DNA from: JASLEW01 sp035544895 | GTDB lineage: Bacteria > Acidobacteriota > Thermoanaerobaculia > Multivoradales > UBA5704 | Direction: 5' to 3' | Assembly (NCBI GenBank): GCA_035544895.1 | Contig: DASZZM010000081.1 | Coordinates: 1-64,000 of the forward strand | Length of the DNA: 64,000 nt | In this document: one piece after another, positions 50,348-59,100 of the stretch | Numbering within the stretch: the stretch's first letter is position 1 | How the letters are laid out: each line of letters starts with the position of its first letter | The notes under the pieces: generated by a model | What the model saw: the letters and a program-made list of their open reading frames with translations, nothing else | Database searches by the model: none | What the model was told of the DNA's origin: nothing | Program-made: the position numbers and the translations under genes

Positions 50348-51751
50348 TCACACGCCGCGCGAGGTGAGCACGATCTTGACGGTGCGCAGCAGGATCGACA
50401 AGTCCAGCCACAGCGTCCAGTTGGCGGCGTAGGCAAGGTCGTACCGTAGCTTGTTCTGCGGGCTCGAGTGGTACTCGCCGTTGACCTGCGCGAGTCCGGT
50501 CAGCCCGGGGGCGAGCGAGAAGCGCTCGGCATAGCCCGGCACCTCGCGCACGTAGCGCTGCACGAAACCGGGCCGCTCCGGGCGCGGTCCCACCAGGCTC
50601 ATGGTGCCCTGCAGCACATTGATGAGCTGCGGGATCTCGTCCAGCCGGAAACGGCGCAGCAGCGCGCCGCTCGGGATGAGCCGCGGATCCCCGAGCTGCG
50701 ACAGGACTTCGCCGGACTCGGCCTCGGCATCCTGCTGCATGGTGCGGAACTTCCGCAGCAGGAACCTGCGCTGCCCGCGTCCGACCCTGACTTGGCGATA
50801 GAAGATCGGGCCGGGCGAGCTCAAGCGCACGACCAGCGCGCAAGCCGCCATCAGCGGTGAGAAGAGGAGCAGCAGGAGCGAGCCGAAGACCAGGTCGACC
50901 ACGCGCTTGAGCGGCCAGTTGATGCGCCACTCGGATTCCCGCACCACTTCGATCAGCGGCAGGTCGTGCACCCAGCGGTAGCGCATGCGGCCGATCAGGC
51001 TCTCGAAGGGGCCGGGCAGCAGGAGCACGTTGGTGTGGTCGGGCCGTGTGCCCGCCAGGCTGTCGATCAAGCGGGTCTGCCAGGAGTCGCCGCTGTCGGC
51101 CAGGATGATGTCGTCGATCCGTCCGCCGGCGAGCAACGCGGGCAGGGCGGAAGGCGCGCCGAGCATGGGTCCGAGCGCCGGCTCGAGGCCGCCGTCGGCC
51201 GGCACCGTCTCACCCGGCAGCGGCACGAAGCCGGCGACGCGCAGTCCATGCCAGTGGTGAAGGGCCAGCGTGCGCGCGACTTCTCCTGCCGCCTGGCCGC
51301 AGCCGATGATCGCCACCTTGCGCACCGCGCGTGCGGAGGTGCGGTCGATGACCCGCCGCCAGGCGAGCATCAGCACCATCTCGAGCACCACGAAGAGCAG
51401 CAGGACCGAACGCGGGAAGCTCTTGGAAGTGAGGAAGAAGTAGCCCATCAAGGCCAGCCCCTGGAGGATGCTGGCGCTGGCCAGGCGGCGGACGGCCTCG
51501 GCGAGGGTCCGTGGCCGCGGCTGGTCGTAGAAGCCGAAGAAGTACAGGGTGGCGAACTGCGCCACCAGCACGGCGTTCCACTCGCGGCGCAGGAACAGCA
51601 GGCGGTCGTCGGGCAGCAGACCGTGGGTGAAGGGGACAGGCAGGTGGATGCGCACCCAGAAGGCGGCGGCGAACGCCAGGAGGGCAACCGCCGCGTCGCC
51701 CGTCACCCGCAACGCCCGCCGGCTCCTCGCCTCGCCGCGCCAGGAGCTCAT
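50348..51751 (-). CDS. Polyprenyl glycosylphosphotransferase (WcaJ/WbaP-like)
   Basis: A 467-aa membrane protein that transfers sugar-1-phosphate to undecaprenyl phosphate, the first step of repeat-unit assembly. It has four N-terminal transmembrane segments, a Rossmann-like CoA-binding-type domain (VRKVAIIGCGQAAGEVA) and the C-terminal catalytic domain: KRVVDLVFG, SPGPIFYRQVRVGR, LLRKFRTM, RLDEIPQLINVLQG, SLVGPRPERP and APGLTGLAQVNG. All family landmarks are present. Its ATG overlaps the stop of a 23-codon upstream ORF (ATGA). Confidence 0.93.
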   Translation of the reverse strand: MSSWRGEARSRRALRVTGDAAVALLAFAAAFWVRIHLPVPFTHGLLPDDRLLFLRREWNAVLVAQFATLYFFGFYDQPRPRTLAEAVRRLASASILQGLALMGYFFLTSKSFPRSVLLLFVVLEMVLMLAWRRVIDRTSARAVRKVAIIGCGQAAGEVARTLALHHWHGLRVAGFVPLPGETVPADGGLEPALGPMLGAPSALPALLAGGRIDDIILADSGDSWQTRLIDSLAGTRPDHTNVLLLPGPFESLIGRMRYRWVHDLPLIEVVRESEWRINWPLKRVVDLVFGSLLLLLFSPLMAACALVVRLSSPGPIFYRQVRVGRGQRRFLLRKFRTMQQDAEAESGEVLSQLGDPRLIPSGALLRRFRLDEIPQLINVLQGTMSLVGPRPERPGFVQRYVREVPGYAERFSLAPGLTGLAQVNGEYHSSPQNKLRYDLAYAANWTLWLDLSILLRTVKIVLTSRGV

Positions 51752-51819
51752 CGCTTCTCGGCACGCGCGGCGCGCCAGAAGCGGCCTTCGCCGCGGCGGT
51801 CCAGCCAGTCGTGATCCAT
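51748..51819 (-). CDS. 23-aa upstream ORF coupled to the glycosylphosphotransferase
   Basis: Encodes MDHDWLDRRGEGRFWRAARA plus EKR. Its TGA overlaps the downstream ATG (ATGA). A TAGAGT -10-like element lies 8 nt before its ATG, so this ORF may be the leaderless 5' end of the mRNA. It has an acidic/aromatic start and a basic end; no family recognised. Confidence 0.5.
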   Translation of the reverse strand: MDHDWLDRRGEGRFWRAARAEKR

Positions 51820-51827
51820 GTGGCTAA

Positions 51828-51833
51828 ACTCTA
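51828..51833 (-). promoter_or_regulatory. -10 element (TAGAGT)
   Basis: TAGAGT 8 nt before the 23-codon ORF, within a GGTGCTAGA context also found upstream of the epimerase copies (GGTGCTAGACT). Confidence 0.45.
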
Positions 51834-51841
51834 GCACCGGC

Positions 51842-51870
51842 TTGACCGTGGCCCTGGGCGAAGGTACTCT
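51842..51870 (+). promoter_or_regulatory. sigma70-type promoter of metF
   Basis: TTGACC, a 17-nt spacer and TACTCT, 39 nt before the metF start. This is the best -35/-10 pair in the window. It overlaps the divergent control region of the glycosylphosphotransferase. Confidence 0.6.
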
Positions 51871-51909
51871 GCCGCAACCCGGCCGCACCTCTCGGCCCAA
51901 CCCCCGATC

Positions 51910-52860
51910 ATGAAAGTCACCGAGCACCTGGCGCGCGACAAACGCCCGCTGATCAGCTTCGAGATCATCCCCCCCTTGCGCGGCGGCGACGTGCGCAGCC
52001 TTCTCGCCCTGATCGACGATCTGGTCAAGTACCAGCCGCCGTTCATCGACATCACCAGCCATGCGGCCGAAGTCATCTACGAGGAGACGCCGCTGGGCAT
52101 CCAGCGCAGGGTCAAGCGCAAGCGCCCGGGTACCCTTGGCGTCTGCGCCTTGCTGCAGAACAAGTACCAGATCGACGCCGTCCCCCACATCCTCTGCGCG
52201 GGCTTCAGCCGCGAGGAGACCGAGGACTTCCTGATCGAGCTCAAATACCTGGGCATCGACAACGTGCTGGCGGTGCGGGGCGACGACACCGGGTATCAGA
52301 AGCCGCTCCAGCACGGGCGTAGCGCCAACCGCTATGCCTGCGACCTGGTCTCACAGATCGCCGCGATGAACGGCGGCCGCTACCTCGAGGAGGGCCTGCT
52401 CGACGCCGAGCCCTCCGACTTCTGCATCGGCGTCGGCGGCTACCCCGAGAAGCACTTCGAGGCCCCCAACCTGCGCCTCGACGTGCGCCGCGTCAAAGAG
52501 AAGGTCGACGCCGGCGCGCACTACGTGGTCACTCAGATGTTTTTCGACAACCGCCACTATTTCCACTTCCTCGAGCTCTGCCGCGAGGTCGGCATCGAGG
52601 TGCCGATCGTCCCGGGACTGAAAATCCTCTCCTCGCTAAAGCAACTCGCCACGCTGCCCAGCCTCTTCCACGTCGAGGTTCCGCCCGAGCTCTCCGACGA
52701 GGTGATGGCCGCCAAGCCCGAGCACGTCGTCGACATCGGCGTCGAGTGGGCCAGGCGGCAAGCCGAGGATCTCCTGGCCCATGGCGCGCAGTCGCTGCAT
52801 TTCTACATTATGCAAAGCGCCGGGGCGATCAAGCGCCTGATGAGCAAGCTGCCCCTCTAA
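51910..52860 (+). CDS. metF: Methylenetetrahydrofolate reductase
   Basis: A 316-aa FAD-dependent enzyme that reduces 5,10-methylene-THF to 5-methyl-THF, the methyl donor of MetH encoded 3.3 kb downstream. Landmarks are SFEIIPPLRGGD near the start (with the catalytic Glu), FIDITSHAA, VLAVRGDD, FCIGVGGYPEKH and AGAHYVVTQMFFD. The length matches the family. The FEIIPP variant resembles MTHFRs outside the enterobacterial type. It has its own promoter. Confidence 0.95.
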   Translation: MKVTEHLARDKRPLISFEIIPPLRGGDVRSLLALIDDLVKYQPPFIDITSHAAEVIYEETPLGIQRRVKRKRPGTLGVCALLQNKYQIDAVPHILCAGFSREETEDFLIELKYLGIDNVLAVRGDDTGYQKPLQHGRSANRYACDLVSQIAAMNGGRYLEEGLLDAEPSDFCIGVGGYPEKHFEAPNLRLDVRRVKEKVDAGAHYVVTQMFFDNRHYFHFLELCREVGIEVPIVPGLKILSSLKQLATLPSLFHVEVPPELSDEVMAAKPEHVVDIGVEWARRQAEDLLAHGAQSLHFYIMQSAGAIKRLMSKLPL

Positions 52861-52865
52861 GCCGC

Positions 52866-53300
52866 TCAAGAATGCGCGAGCCGCTCGAGGGCGGCCGTGA
52901 GCTCGGGTCCGATGCGCCGGAGCTGATCGCGATGGGCCGCGGCCAGGCGGTCGAGCAGCTCGGCGCCGCGCGGCGTCAGCGTGGCGAACACCTGCCGCCG
53001 GTCGCCCGTGCTCGGCGTCCGCACCAGCAAGCCCTGCGACACCAGGCGGTTGACCAGCCCCACCGCGCTGTGGTGGCGGATCTTCAGCCGCTCGGCCAGC
53101 TCGCTGATGGTCACCTGGCGGCGCCCGGGGAAACCGCGCACGGTCACCAGCGCCACGTACTGCTGCGGCGTCACCCCCGCCTCCCGCGCCGCCTCCTCGC
53201 TGAACGAGAGGAATCGCCGCAGCGCGTAACGGAACGCCGCCAATTGCTCATACTCCTCATCGCTGACCGGCAGCAGATGAGGCGCTTCCTTCTCCCCCAT
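52866..53300 (-). CDS. MarR-family transcriptional regulator
   Basis: A 144-aa winged-helix repressor or activator: TISELAERLKIRHHSAVGLVNRLVSQGLL is the recognition helix region (DNA-binding, about residues 65-95), followed by STGDRRQVFATLTPRG (wing) and dimerisation helices at both ends. The start ATG at 53300 gives the usual length; a GTG at 53342 is possible. It is divergent from the permease gene, which it may control. Confidence 0.9.
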   Translation of the reverse strand: MGEKEAPHLLPVSDEEYEQLAAFRYALRRFLSFSEEAAREAGVTPQQYVALVTVRGFPGRRQVTISELAERLKIRHHSAVGLVNRLVSQGLLVRTPSTGDRRQVFATLTPRGAELLDRLAAAHRDQLRRIGPELTAALERLAHS

Positions 53301-53363
53301 TGCCGCCGATTCTTTCCCATCCGGCACGAAACCGCCAGCCACCCCCCGCGCCGCCGTAACATT

Positions 53364-53394
53364 CGCCGGCCGGCGCTCGTACTGTAACTATCAG
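53364..53394. promoter_or_regulatory. Palindromes in the MarR/permease divergent region
   Basis: A perfect 12-bp palindrome CGCCGGCCGGCG (53364-53375) and a partial palindrome CTGTAACTATCAG (53382-53394). Either could be the operator of the MarR-type regulator. Confidence 0.3.
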
Positions 53395-53457
53395 CAATGC
53401 TTGCGGGGCCCTGGGCTGCCATCCCCCGCCGCGGAAGAGTCGAACTGGAGGAGTCTT

Positions 53458-55875
53458 ATGCCATCGTTCTGGCGCGAAGTGCGTCTCGGGTTGCGGATGC
53501 TGGGCAAGAAGCCGGGGCACACCCTGGTGGCCGTCGTGGCCCTTGGGCTGGGCATCGGCCTGACCACCGCCGTCTTCAGCATCGTTTACGGCATCATGTT
53601 CCGCGGCCAGCCCTTCCCCGAGTTCGAGCGCGTCCTGGCGCTCGACCGGCAGAACCCCTCCCACGACCTCAAGAACCAGCCGGCCGACGCCCACGACTAC
53701 CTCGACTGGTGCCGGCGCCAGCGCTCGTTCGAAGGGCTGGCCGGCTACGACGACGGCCCCGCCACGGTGAGCGGCGACAACCGCCCCGAGCGGCTCGACG
53801 GCGCCGTCCTGACCGCCAACGCGCTTGACCTGCTGCGAGTCAGGCCGATCCTGGGGCGGGGCTTCCGGCCCGGCGAGGACCGCCCGGGAGCGCCGCCGGT
53901 CGCGCTGCTGTCGCATCGTCTGTGGCAGAGCCACTACGGCGGCGACCCCGGCATCGTCGGCAAGACGGTGAGGATCAATGGGCAAGCGACGACGGTGGCC
54001 GGCGTCATGGGGCCGGATTTCCGTTTTCCCTCCAGCGCGCTGCTGTGGACGCCGCTGGTGATCGACCCCGGCAAGGCCGAGCGCGGCAAGGGCGTGCATT
54101 TTTTTGTCTTCGGGCGGCTCCGCACGGGGGTGACCGCGGACCAGGCGGCCGCCGAGATGGCGGCCATCGCCCAGGCGCTCGCCTGCGAGCACCCGCGCAC
54201 CAACCGCGGGTGGACCGTTTCGGCGGTGTCGTTCACCGATCACTTCATCCCCGCGGAAGTGCGCCGCTTCTTCTTCAGCATGCTGGCCGCGGTCGGCTGC
54301 GTGCTGCTGATCGCCTGCATCAACGTCGCGAGCCTGACCATGTCGCGCGTCTCGCAGCGCACGCGCGAGATCGCCATCCGCGGCGCGCTCGGGGCCGGCC
54401 GCTGGGGAGTCGTCCGGCAGCTCCTGATCGAGAGCCTGGTCGTCGCCCTGCTCGGCACGGCGCTCGGGCTCGCGCTCGCCTGGCAGGGGGTGGCGCTGTT
54501 CAACGCCGTCCTGGTCGCGATGAACCCGCCAACCTGGCTTCGCATCGCGGTTGACGGGCCCGCCCTCCTCTTCACGCTCGGCCTGATGCTCGCCGCGATC
54601 CTGCTCTCCGGCCTGCTGCCGGCGCTCCAGGTCTCGCGCACCCGGCTCAATGAGGTGCTCAAGGACGAGGGACGCGGTTCGACCAGCCTGCGGCTCGGCT
54701 GGCTCAGCCGGGTGGTGGTAGTGGCCGAGCTGGCGCTCTCCTGCGCCTTGCTGGTGGCCGCCGGCCTGATGGTCAAGAGCATCGTGCGGTCGGAAGCGAA
54801 CCCGCTCGGCTTCCCGACCGCCCACCTGCTTACCCTGCGGGTGCCGCTGTTCGAGGCCAGCTATCCCAAGCCCGCCGACCGCTCCGCCTTCCACCAGCGG
54901 CTGCTGGCGCGTCTGCGCGAAATCCCGGGCGTCGAGGCGGTCGCCGGCTCCACCAGCCTGCCGGCCATCCAGGCGGAGAGCGATTCGCTCGCCGTCGAAG
55001 GCAGGGCCTATCCCACCACCGGCGACTACCCGGTCGCCCATAGCACCGTGGTCTCGGACGGCCTCTTCGCCTCGCTCGGCGTGCGCCCCCTCGCCGGGCG
55101 CGAGTTCGAGCGGCTCGACGGCGCGCGCTCACGGCCGGTGGCGGTGGTCAACCAGAGCCTGGCGCGCAGGCTCTGGCCGCGCGAGAGCGCGCTCGGCAAG
55201 CGCATCCGGCTGGCGGCGGGGCCGCCCGATGAGCCCTGGCGGACGGTGGTGGGCGTGGTGCCGGACCTGCTGCTCTACGGCTTCGACGACAAGAAGCCGG
55301 ACGGCATTTTCCTGCCCCTCGCGCAGAGCGGGCCGGCGCGGCTATCTTACGTCCTGCGCACGCGGGCCGACTCGCAGGCGCTGGTCGCCCGGGTGCGCGC
55401 CGAGGTCCTGGCGCTCGACAAAGACACTCCGATCTACTTCGTCAAGACGATGGAGAAGGCAGCGGCCGAGGACCGCTTCTTCGTGCAGCTCTTCGGCGCG
55501 CTGTTCTCGATCTTCGGACTCTGCGCGCTGGTCCTGGCGGCGGTCGGCATCTATGGCGTGATCGCCTTCTCGGTCGAGCGCCGCACCCAGGAGATCGGCG
55601 TGCGCATGGCGCTCGGCGCCCGGCGCGGGGAGATCCTGGGTCTCCTGATGCGGCAGGGCGCGCTCCAGCTTGCGGTCGGTCTCGCGCTCGGCCTCCCGCT
55701 CGCCTTCGGGCTGGCCCAACCGCTCGGCGCGATGCTGTTCCGCGTCGTGCCCGGCGATCCCGCGGTCTTCGCCGGCGTGGCGGCAGCGCTATCGGCCGTC
55801 GCGCTGCTCGCCAGCCTGGTGCCGGGACAGAAGGCCACCCTGGTCGATCCGCTGGTCGCCCTGCGCCGGGATTGA
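53458..55875 (+). CDS. MacB/FtsX-type ABC transporter permease (orphan)
   Basis: An 805-aa protein with two repeats of periplasmic MacB_PCD plus FtsX transmembrane domain, the plan of the long duplicated permeases that are abundant in Acidobacteriota. TM1 is in GHTLVAVVALGLGIGLTTAVF. FtsX motifs recur in SRVSQRTREIAIRGALGAG and SVERRTQEIGVRMALGAR. No ATPase gene is adjacent. The ATG at 53458 has GGAGGAG just upstream. Role unknown, perhaps export of a peptide or lipid or stress signalling; the MarR gene next door may regulate it. Confidence 0.88.
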   Translation: MPSFWREVRLGLRMLGKKPGHTLVAVVALGLGIGLTTAVFSIVYGIMFRGQPFPEFERVLALDRQNPSHDLKNQPADAHDYLDWCRRQRSFEGLAGYDDGPATVSGDNRPERLDGAVLTANALDLLRVRPILGRGFRPGEDRPGAPPVALLSHRLWQSHYGGDPGIVGKTVRINGQATTVAGVMGPDFRFPSSALLWTPLVIDPGKAERGKGVHFFVFGRLRTGVTADQAAAEMAAIAQALACEHPRTNRGWTVSAVSFTDHFIPAEVRRFFFSMLAAVGCVLLIACINVASLTMSRVSQRTREIAIRGALGAGRWGVVRQLLIESLVVALLGTALGLALAWQGVALFNAVLVAMNPPTWLRIAVDGPALLFTLGLMLAAILLSGLLPALQVSRTRLNEVLKDEGRGSTSLRLGWLSRVVVVAELALSCALLVAAGLMVKSIVRSEANPLGFPTAHLLTLRVPLFEASYPKPADRSAFHQRLLARLREIPGVEAVAGSTSLPAIQAESDSLAVEGRAYPTTGDYPVAHSTVVSDGLFASLGVRPLAGREFERLDGARSRPVAVVNQSLARRLWPRESALGKRIRLAAGPPDEPWRTVVGVVPDLLLYGFDDKKPDGIFLPLAQSGPARLSYVLRTRADSQALVARVRAEVLALDKDTPIYFVKTMEKAAAEDRFFVQLFGALFSIFGLCALVLAAVGIYGVIAFSVERRTQEIGVRMALGARRGEILGLLMRQGALQLAVGLALGLPLAFGLAQPLGAMLFRVVPGDPAVFAGVAAALSAVALLASLVPGQKATLVDPLVALRRD

Positions 55876-55939
55876 GGCCTGCTCAGGCGGCTCAGGCAGC
55901 ATTTTTGACATCCCGCGGCGCTTCGGCTAAGCTCTGTGA

Positions 55940-56040
55940 TGGCATTACGAGCGGTCCGGCCCCCGTTCAGACGGATCGGCCGGGCTCGGCAACCTGGGGC
56001 GGACACCCAAGGTGCCCTCTCGCGCTGAGCGAGGATGCGG
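55940..56040 (+). ncRNA. SAM-I-clan-like riboswitch aptamer
   Basis: Upstream of metH the RNA can form a SAM-I-type four-way core. P1 is GCAT/ATGC. P2 is GTCCGGCC/GGCCGGGC with an inner CCGT/ACGG hairpin. The conserved joining sequence CGGCAACC follows, then P3 ACCTGGG/CCCAAGGT (one bulged A) leading to GGTGCC, and P4 CTCGC/GCGAG. GGCAACC and AAGGTGC are the invariant blocks of SAM-I and SAM-IV riboswitches. The classical GGAGGGA of the P1/P2 region is not seen, so it may be a variant. An intrinsic terminator follows 47 nt later, as expected for transcriptional control by SAM. Confidence 0.6.
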
Positions 56041-56086
56041 TCGCGGCCAGCGACAACCAAGTGTCCGGCAGTTTCCAGTTGACGAC

Positions 56087-56123
56087 AAACCCGCTCTCGT
56101 GATGCTGCCGAGGCGGGTTTTTT
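56087..56123 (+). terminator. Intrinsic terminator before metH
   Basis: AAACCCGC and GCGGGTTT make a perfect 8-bp stem with an 18-nt loop, running into TTTTTT. It sits between the aptamer and the metH start and is probably the expression platform. Confidence 0.8.
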
Positions 56124-56141
56124 GCTGCCCGCCCATCTTCA

Positions 56142-56175
56142 GAACGAGCCGAACGAGCCGCGGCCGAACGAGCCG
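56142..56175. repeat. Short tandem repeat GAACGAGCCG
   Basis: Three near-perfect copies of GAACGAGCCG between the terminator and the metH start. They are read as Asn-Glu-Pro repeats if translation began at the TTG at 56122. Confidence 0.6.
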
Positions 56176-56199
56176 CCCGCCCCCGGGGAGAACGCCGCA

Positions 56200-59100
56200 T
56201 TGCACGAGCCCGCGTCCGACTATCCCATCCCGCCGCGCCCGGCCGACCTCGAGGCGCGCGCGGCCGCTCTCCGCGCCGCACTCGACGAGCGGGTGCTCGT
56301 TCTCGACGGCGCCACCGGCACGGCCATCCAGGGCCGCAACCTGTCCGCGGCCGACTTCGGCGGCGAGGATCTCGAAGGCTGCAACGAGAACCTCTGCCTC
56401 ACCCGGCCGGACGTGGTCGACGCCATCCACGAGTCCTACCTCGCCGCCGGCTGCGACGTCGTCGAGACCGACTCCTTCGGCGGCACGCCGCTGGTGCTTG
56501 CCGAGTATGGCCTCGCCGATCGCGCCTACGCGCTCAACGCGGCGGCCGCGCGGCTGGCTCGCGCCGCCTGCGCCCGCCACGACGCGCCCGGCCGCCTGCA
56601 CTTCGTCTGCGGCTCGATGGGGCCGACCACCAAGGCGATCTCGGTGACTGGCGGGGTGACTTTCGCCGAGCTTCAGGAGCACTTCCGGGTCCAGGCGCTG
56701 GGCCTCCTTGCCGGCGGCGCCGACTACCTGCTGCTCGAGACCGCGCAAGACACGCGCAACATCAAGGCGGGCCTGCTCGGCATCGAGCAGGCTTGCGCCC
56801 GGGCCGGCTGGCGGGTTCCGGTCGCGGTCTCGGCCACCATCGAGTCCACCGGCACGATGCTGGGCGGCCAGGACGCCGAGGCCCTGGTCGTCTCGCTGCT
56901 GCATCAGGACCTCCTCTATCTCGGCCTCAACTGCGCCACCGGCGCCGAGCCGATGACCGACCATCTGCGCACCCTCGCCGACCTCGCCCGCACGCGCGTC
57001 GCCGTGGTGCCCAACGCCGGCCTGCCCGACGAGGACGGCCGCTACACCGAGTCCCCCGAAGATCTCGCCCGGGTGCTCGGCCGCTTCCTCGACGCGGGCT
57101 GGGTCAACCTGATGGGGGGCTGTTGCGGCACCACGCCGGCGCACATCGCCGCCCTGGCGCGCCTGGCGCGTCTGGAGGGGGGCCGCCGGCCGCGGCCAGT
57201 CCCGCACCACCGCCGCAGCCTGGTCTCCGGGCTCGAAGCGGTCGAGCTCAACCCCGACGTGCGGCCGCTGCTGGTGGGCGAGCGCACCAATGTCCTGGGG
57301 AGCCGTAAGTTCAAGAAGCTCATCCTCCAGGGCGCCTACGAGGCCGCTGCCGAGGTCGGGCGCTCCCAGCTGCGGGCCGGCGCGCAGGTCCTCGACGTCT
57401 GCCTGCAGGACCCCGACCGCGACGAGACGGCGGACATGGACGCCTTCCTCGGCCGGCTGATCCGGCTGGTCAAGGCGCCGCTGATGATCGACTCGACCGA
57501 CGCCGAGGTGATGGAGAAGGCGCTCACCTTCTGCCAGGGCAAGTCGGTGCTCAACTCGATCAACCTCGAAGACGGCCGCTCGCGCTTCGAGAGAGTCGCG
57601 CCGCTCGCCCGCCGCTTCGGCGCCGCCCTGGTGGTCGGCCTGATCGACGAGAAGGGAATGGCGGTGACGGTCGAGCGCAAGGTGGAGGTTGCCCGGCGCA
57701 GCTATCACCTGCTCACCGATGAGCTCGGCATCGCGCCGGAGGACATCTGGTGGGACGCCCTGGTCTTCCCCTGCGGCACCGGCGACGCGGCCTATCTGGG
57801 GTCGGCGGCGCAGACCATCGAGGGGGTCAGGAGCTTGAAGGAGCTCTTCCCGGACAGCAAGACCATCCTCGGCGTCTCCAACGTCAGCTTCGGCCTGCCC
57901 ACCGCCGGCCGCGAGGTCCTCAACTCGGTCTTTCTCTACCACTGCACCAAGGCCGGGCTCGACGCCGCCATCGTCAACACCGAGAAGCTGGCGCGCTACG
58001 CCGACGTGCCGGCCGAGGAGCGCGAGCTGGCCGAAGCGCTGATCTTCTTGTCCGTGGGCGACGTCGAGGGCGGCACCCGCGCGGTGGAGGCATTCACCGC
58101 CCATTTCCGCGGCCGCGCTTCCCATGGCCCGGGGAAGGCGCGCCTCGATCTGCCGGTCGAGCAGCGGCTGGCCCGCGCCGTGGTCGAGGGCAGCAAGGAA
58201 GGGCTCGAGGCCGACCTCGAGCAGATCCTCGCCGACGCCCGCTTCCCGGGCGCGCTCGACGTCATCAACGGGCCGCTGATGGCCGGCATGGGCGAGGTCG
58301 GGCGCCTGTTCAACGACAACCAGCTCATCGTGGCCGAAGTGCTGCAGAGCGCCGAGGTGATGAAAGCGGCGGTCTCTTATCTCGAGCCGCGCATGGAGAA
58401 GGCGAGCGCCAACGGGCGAGGCAAGGTGCTGCTCGCCACCGTCAAGGGGGACGTGCACGACATCGGCAAGAACCTGGTCGACATCATCCTCTCCAACAAC
58501 GGCTTCAGTGTGGTGAACCTGGGCATCAAGGTCCCCTCCGAGCGCCTCGTCCAGGCCGTGCGCGAGCACCGGCCGGACGTCATCGGTCTGTCGGGCCTGC
58601 TGGTCAAGAGCGCCCAGCAGATGGTGGCGACGGCCGGCGACCTGGCCGCGGCCGGGATCGCCGTCCCGCTGGTCGTCGGCGGCGCGGCGCTCACCCGACG
58701 CTTCACCCACCGCAAGATCGCGCCCGCCTACGGCGGCCTCTGCACCTATGCCAAGGACGCCATGCACGGCCTCTCCCTGGTCGAGCGCCTGACCGACGCC
58801 GCCGCCCGCCCGCGGCTCGCCGGCGAGGTTGCCGAGCTGGTCCGCGCCGACTCGGCCGACGTCGACGCCGGGAAAGGCTCCGCCGCCGAAGGCGCCGCGC
58901 CGGCCGGCGCCCCGGCGCAGGTCGTGCGCCGCGACGTGCCGGTTCCCGCGCCCCCCGACCTCGACCGCCATGTCGCCGAGCTCGACCTCGACCGGGTCTG
59001 GGAGTGTCTCAATCCCCAGATGCTCTACGGCAAGCACCTCGGCATCAAGGGCTCAGTGCGCCAGCTCGAGGCCGCCGGCGATCCCAAGCTCGCCAAGCTC

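Noticed and set aside
55945..59037. A 1030-codon open frame antisense to metH
   Set aside because: Antisense frames are long here because of the high GC content at third codon positions. The protein is Arg/Gly/Ala-rich with no domain, and metH is unmistakable on the other strand.
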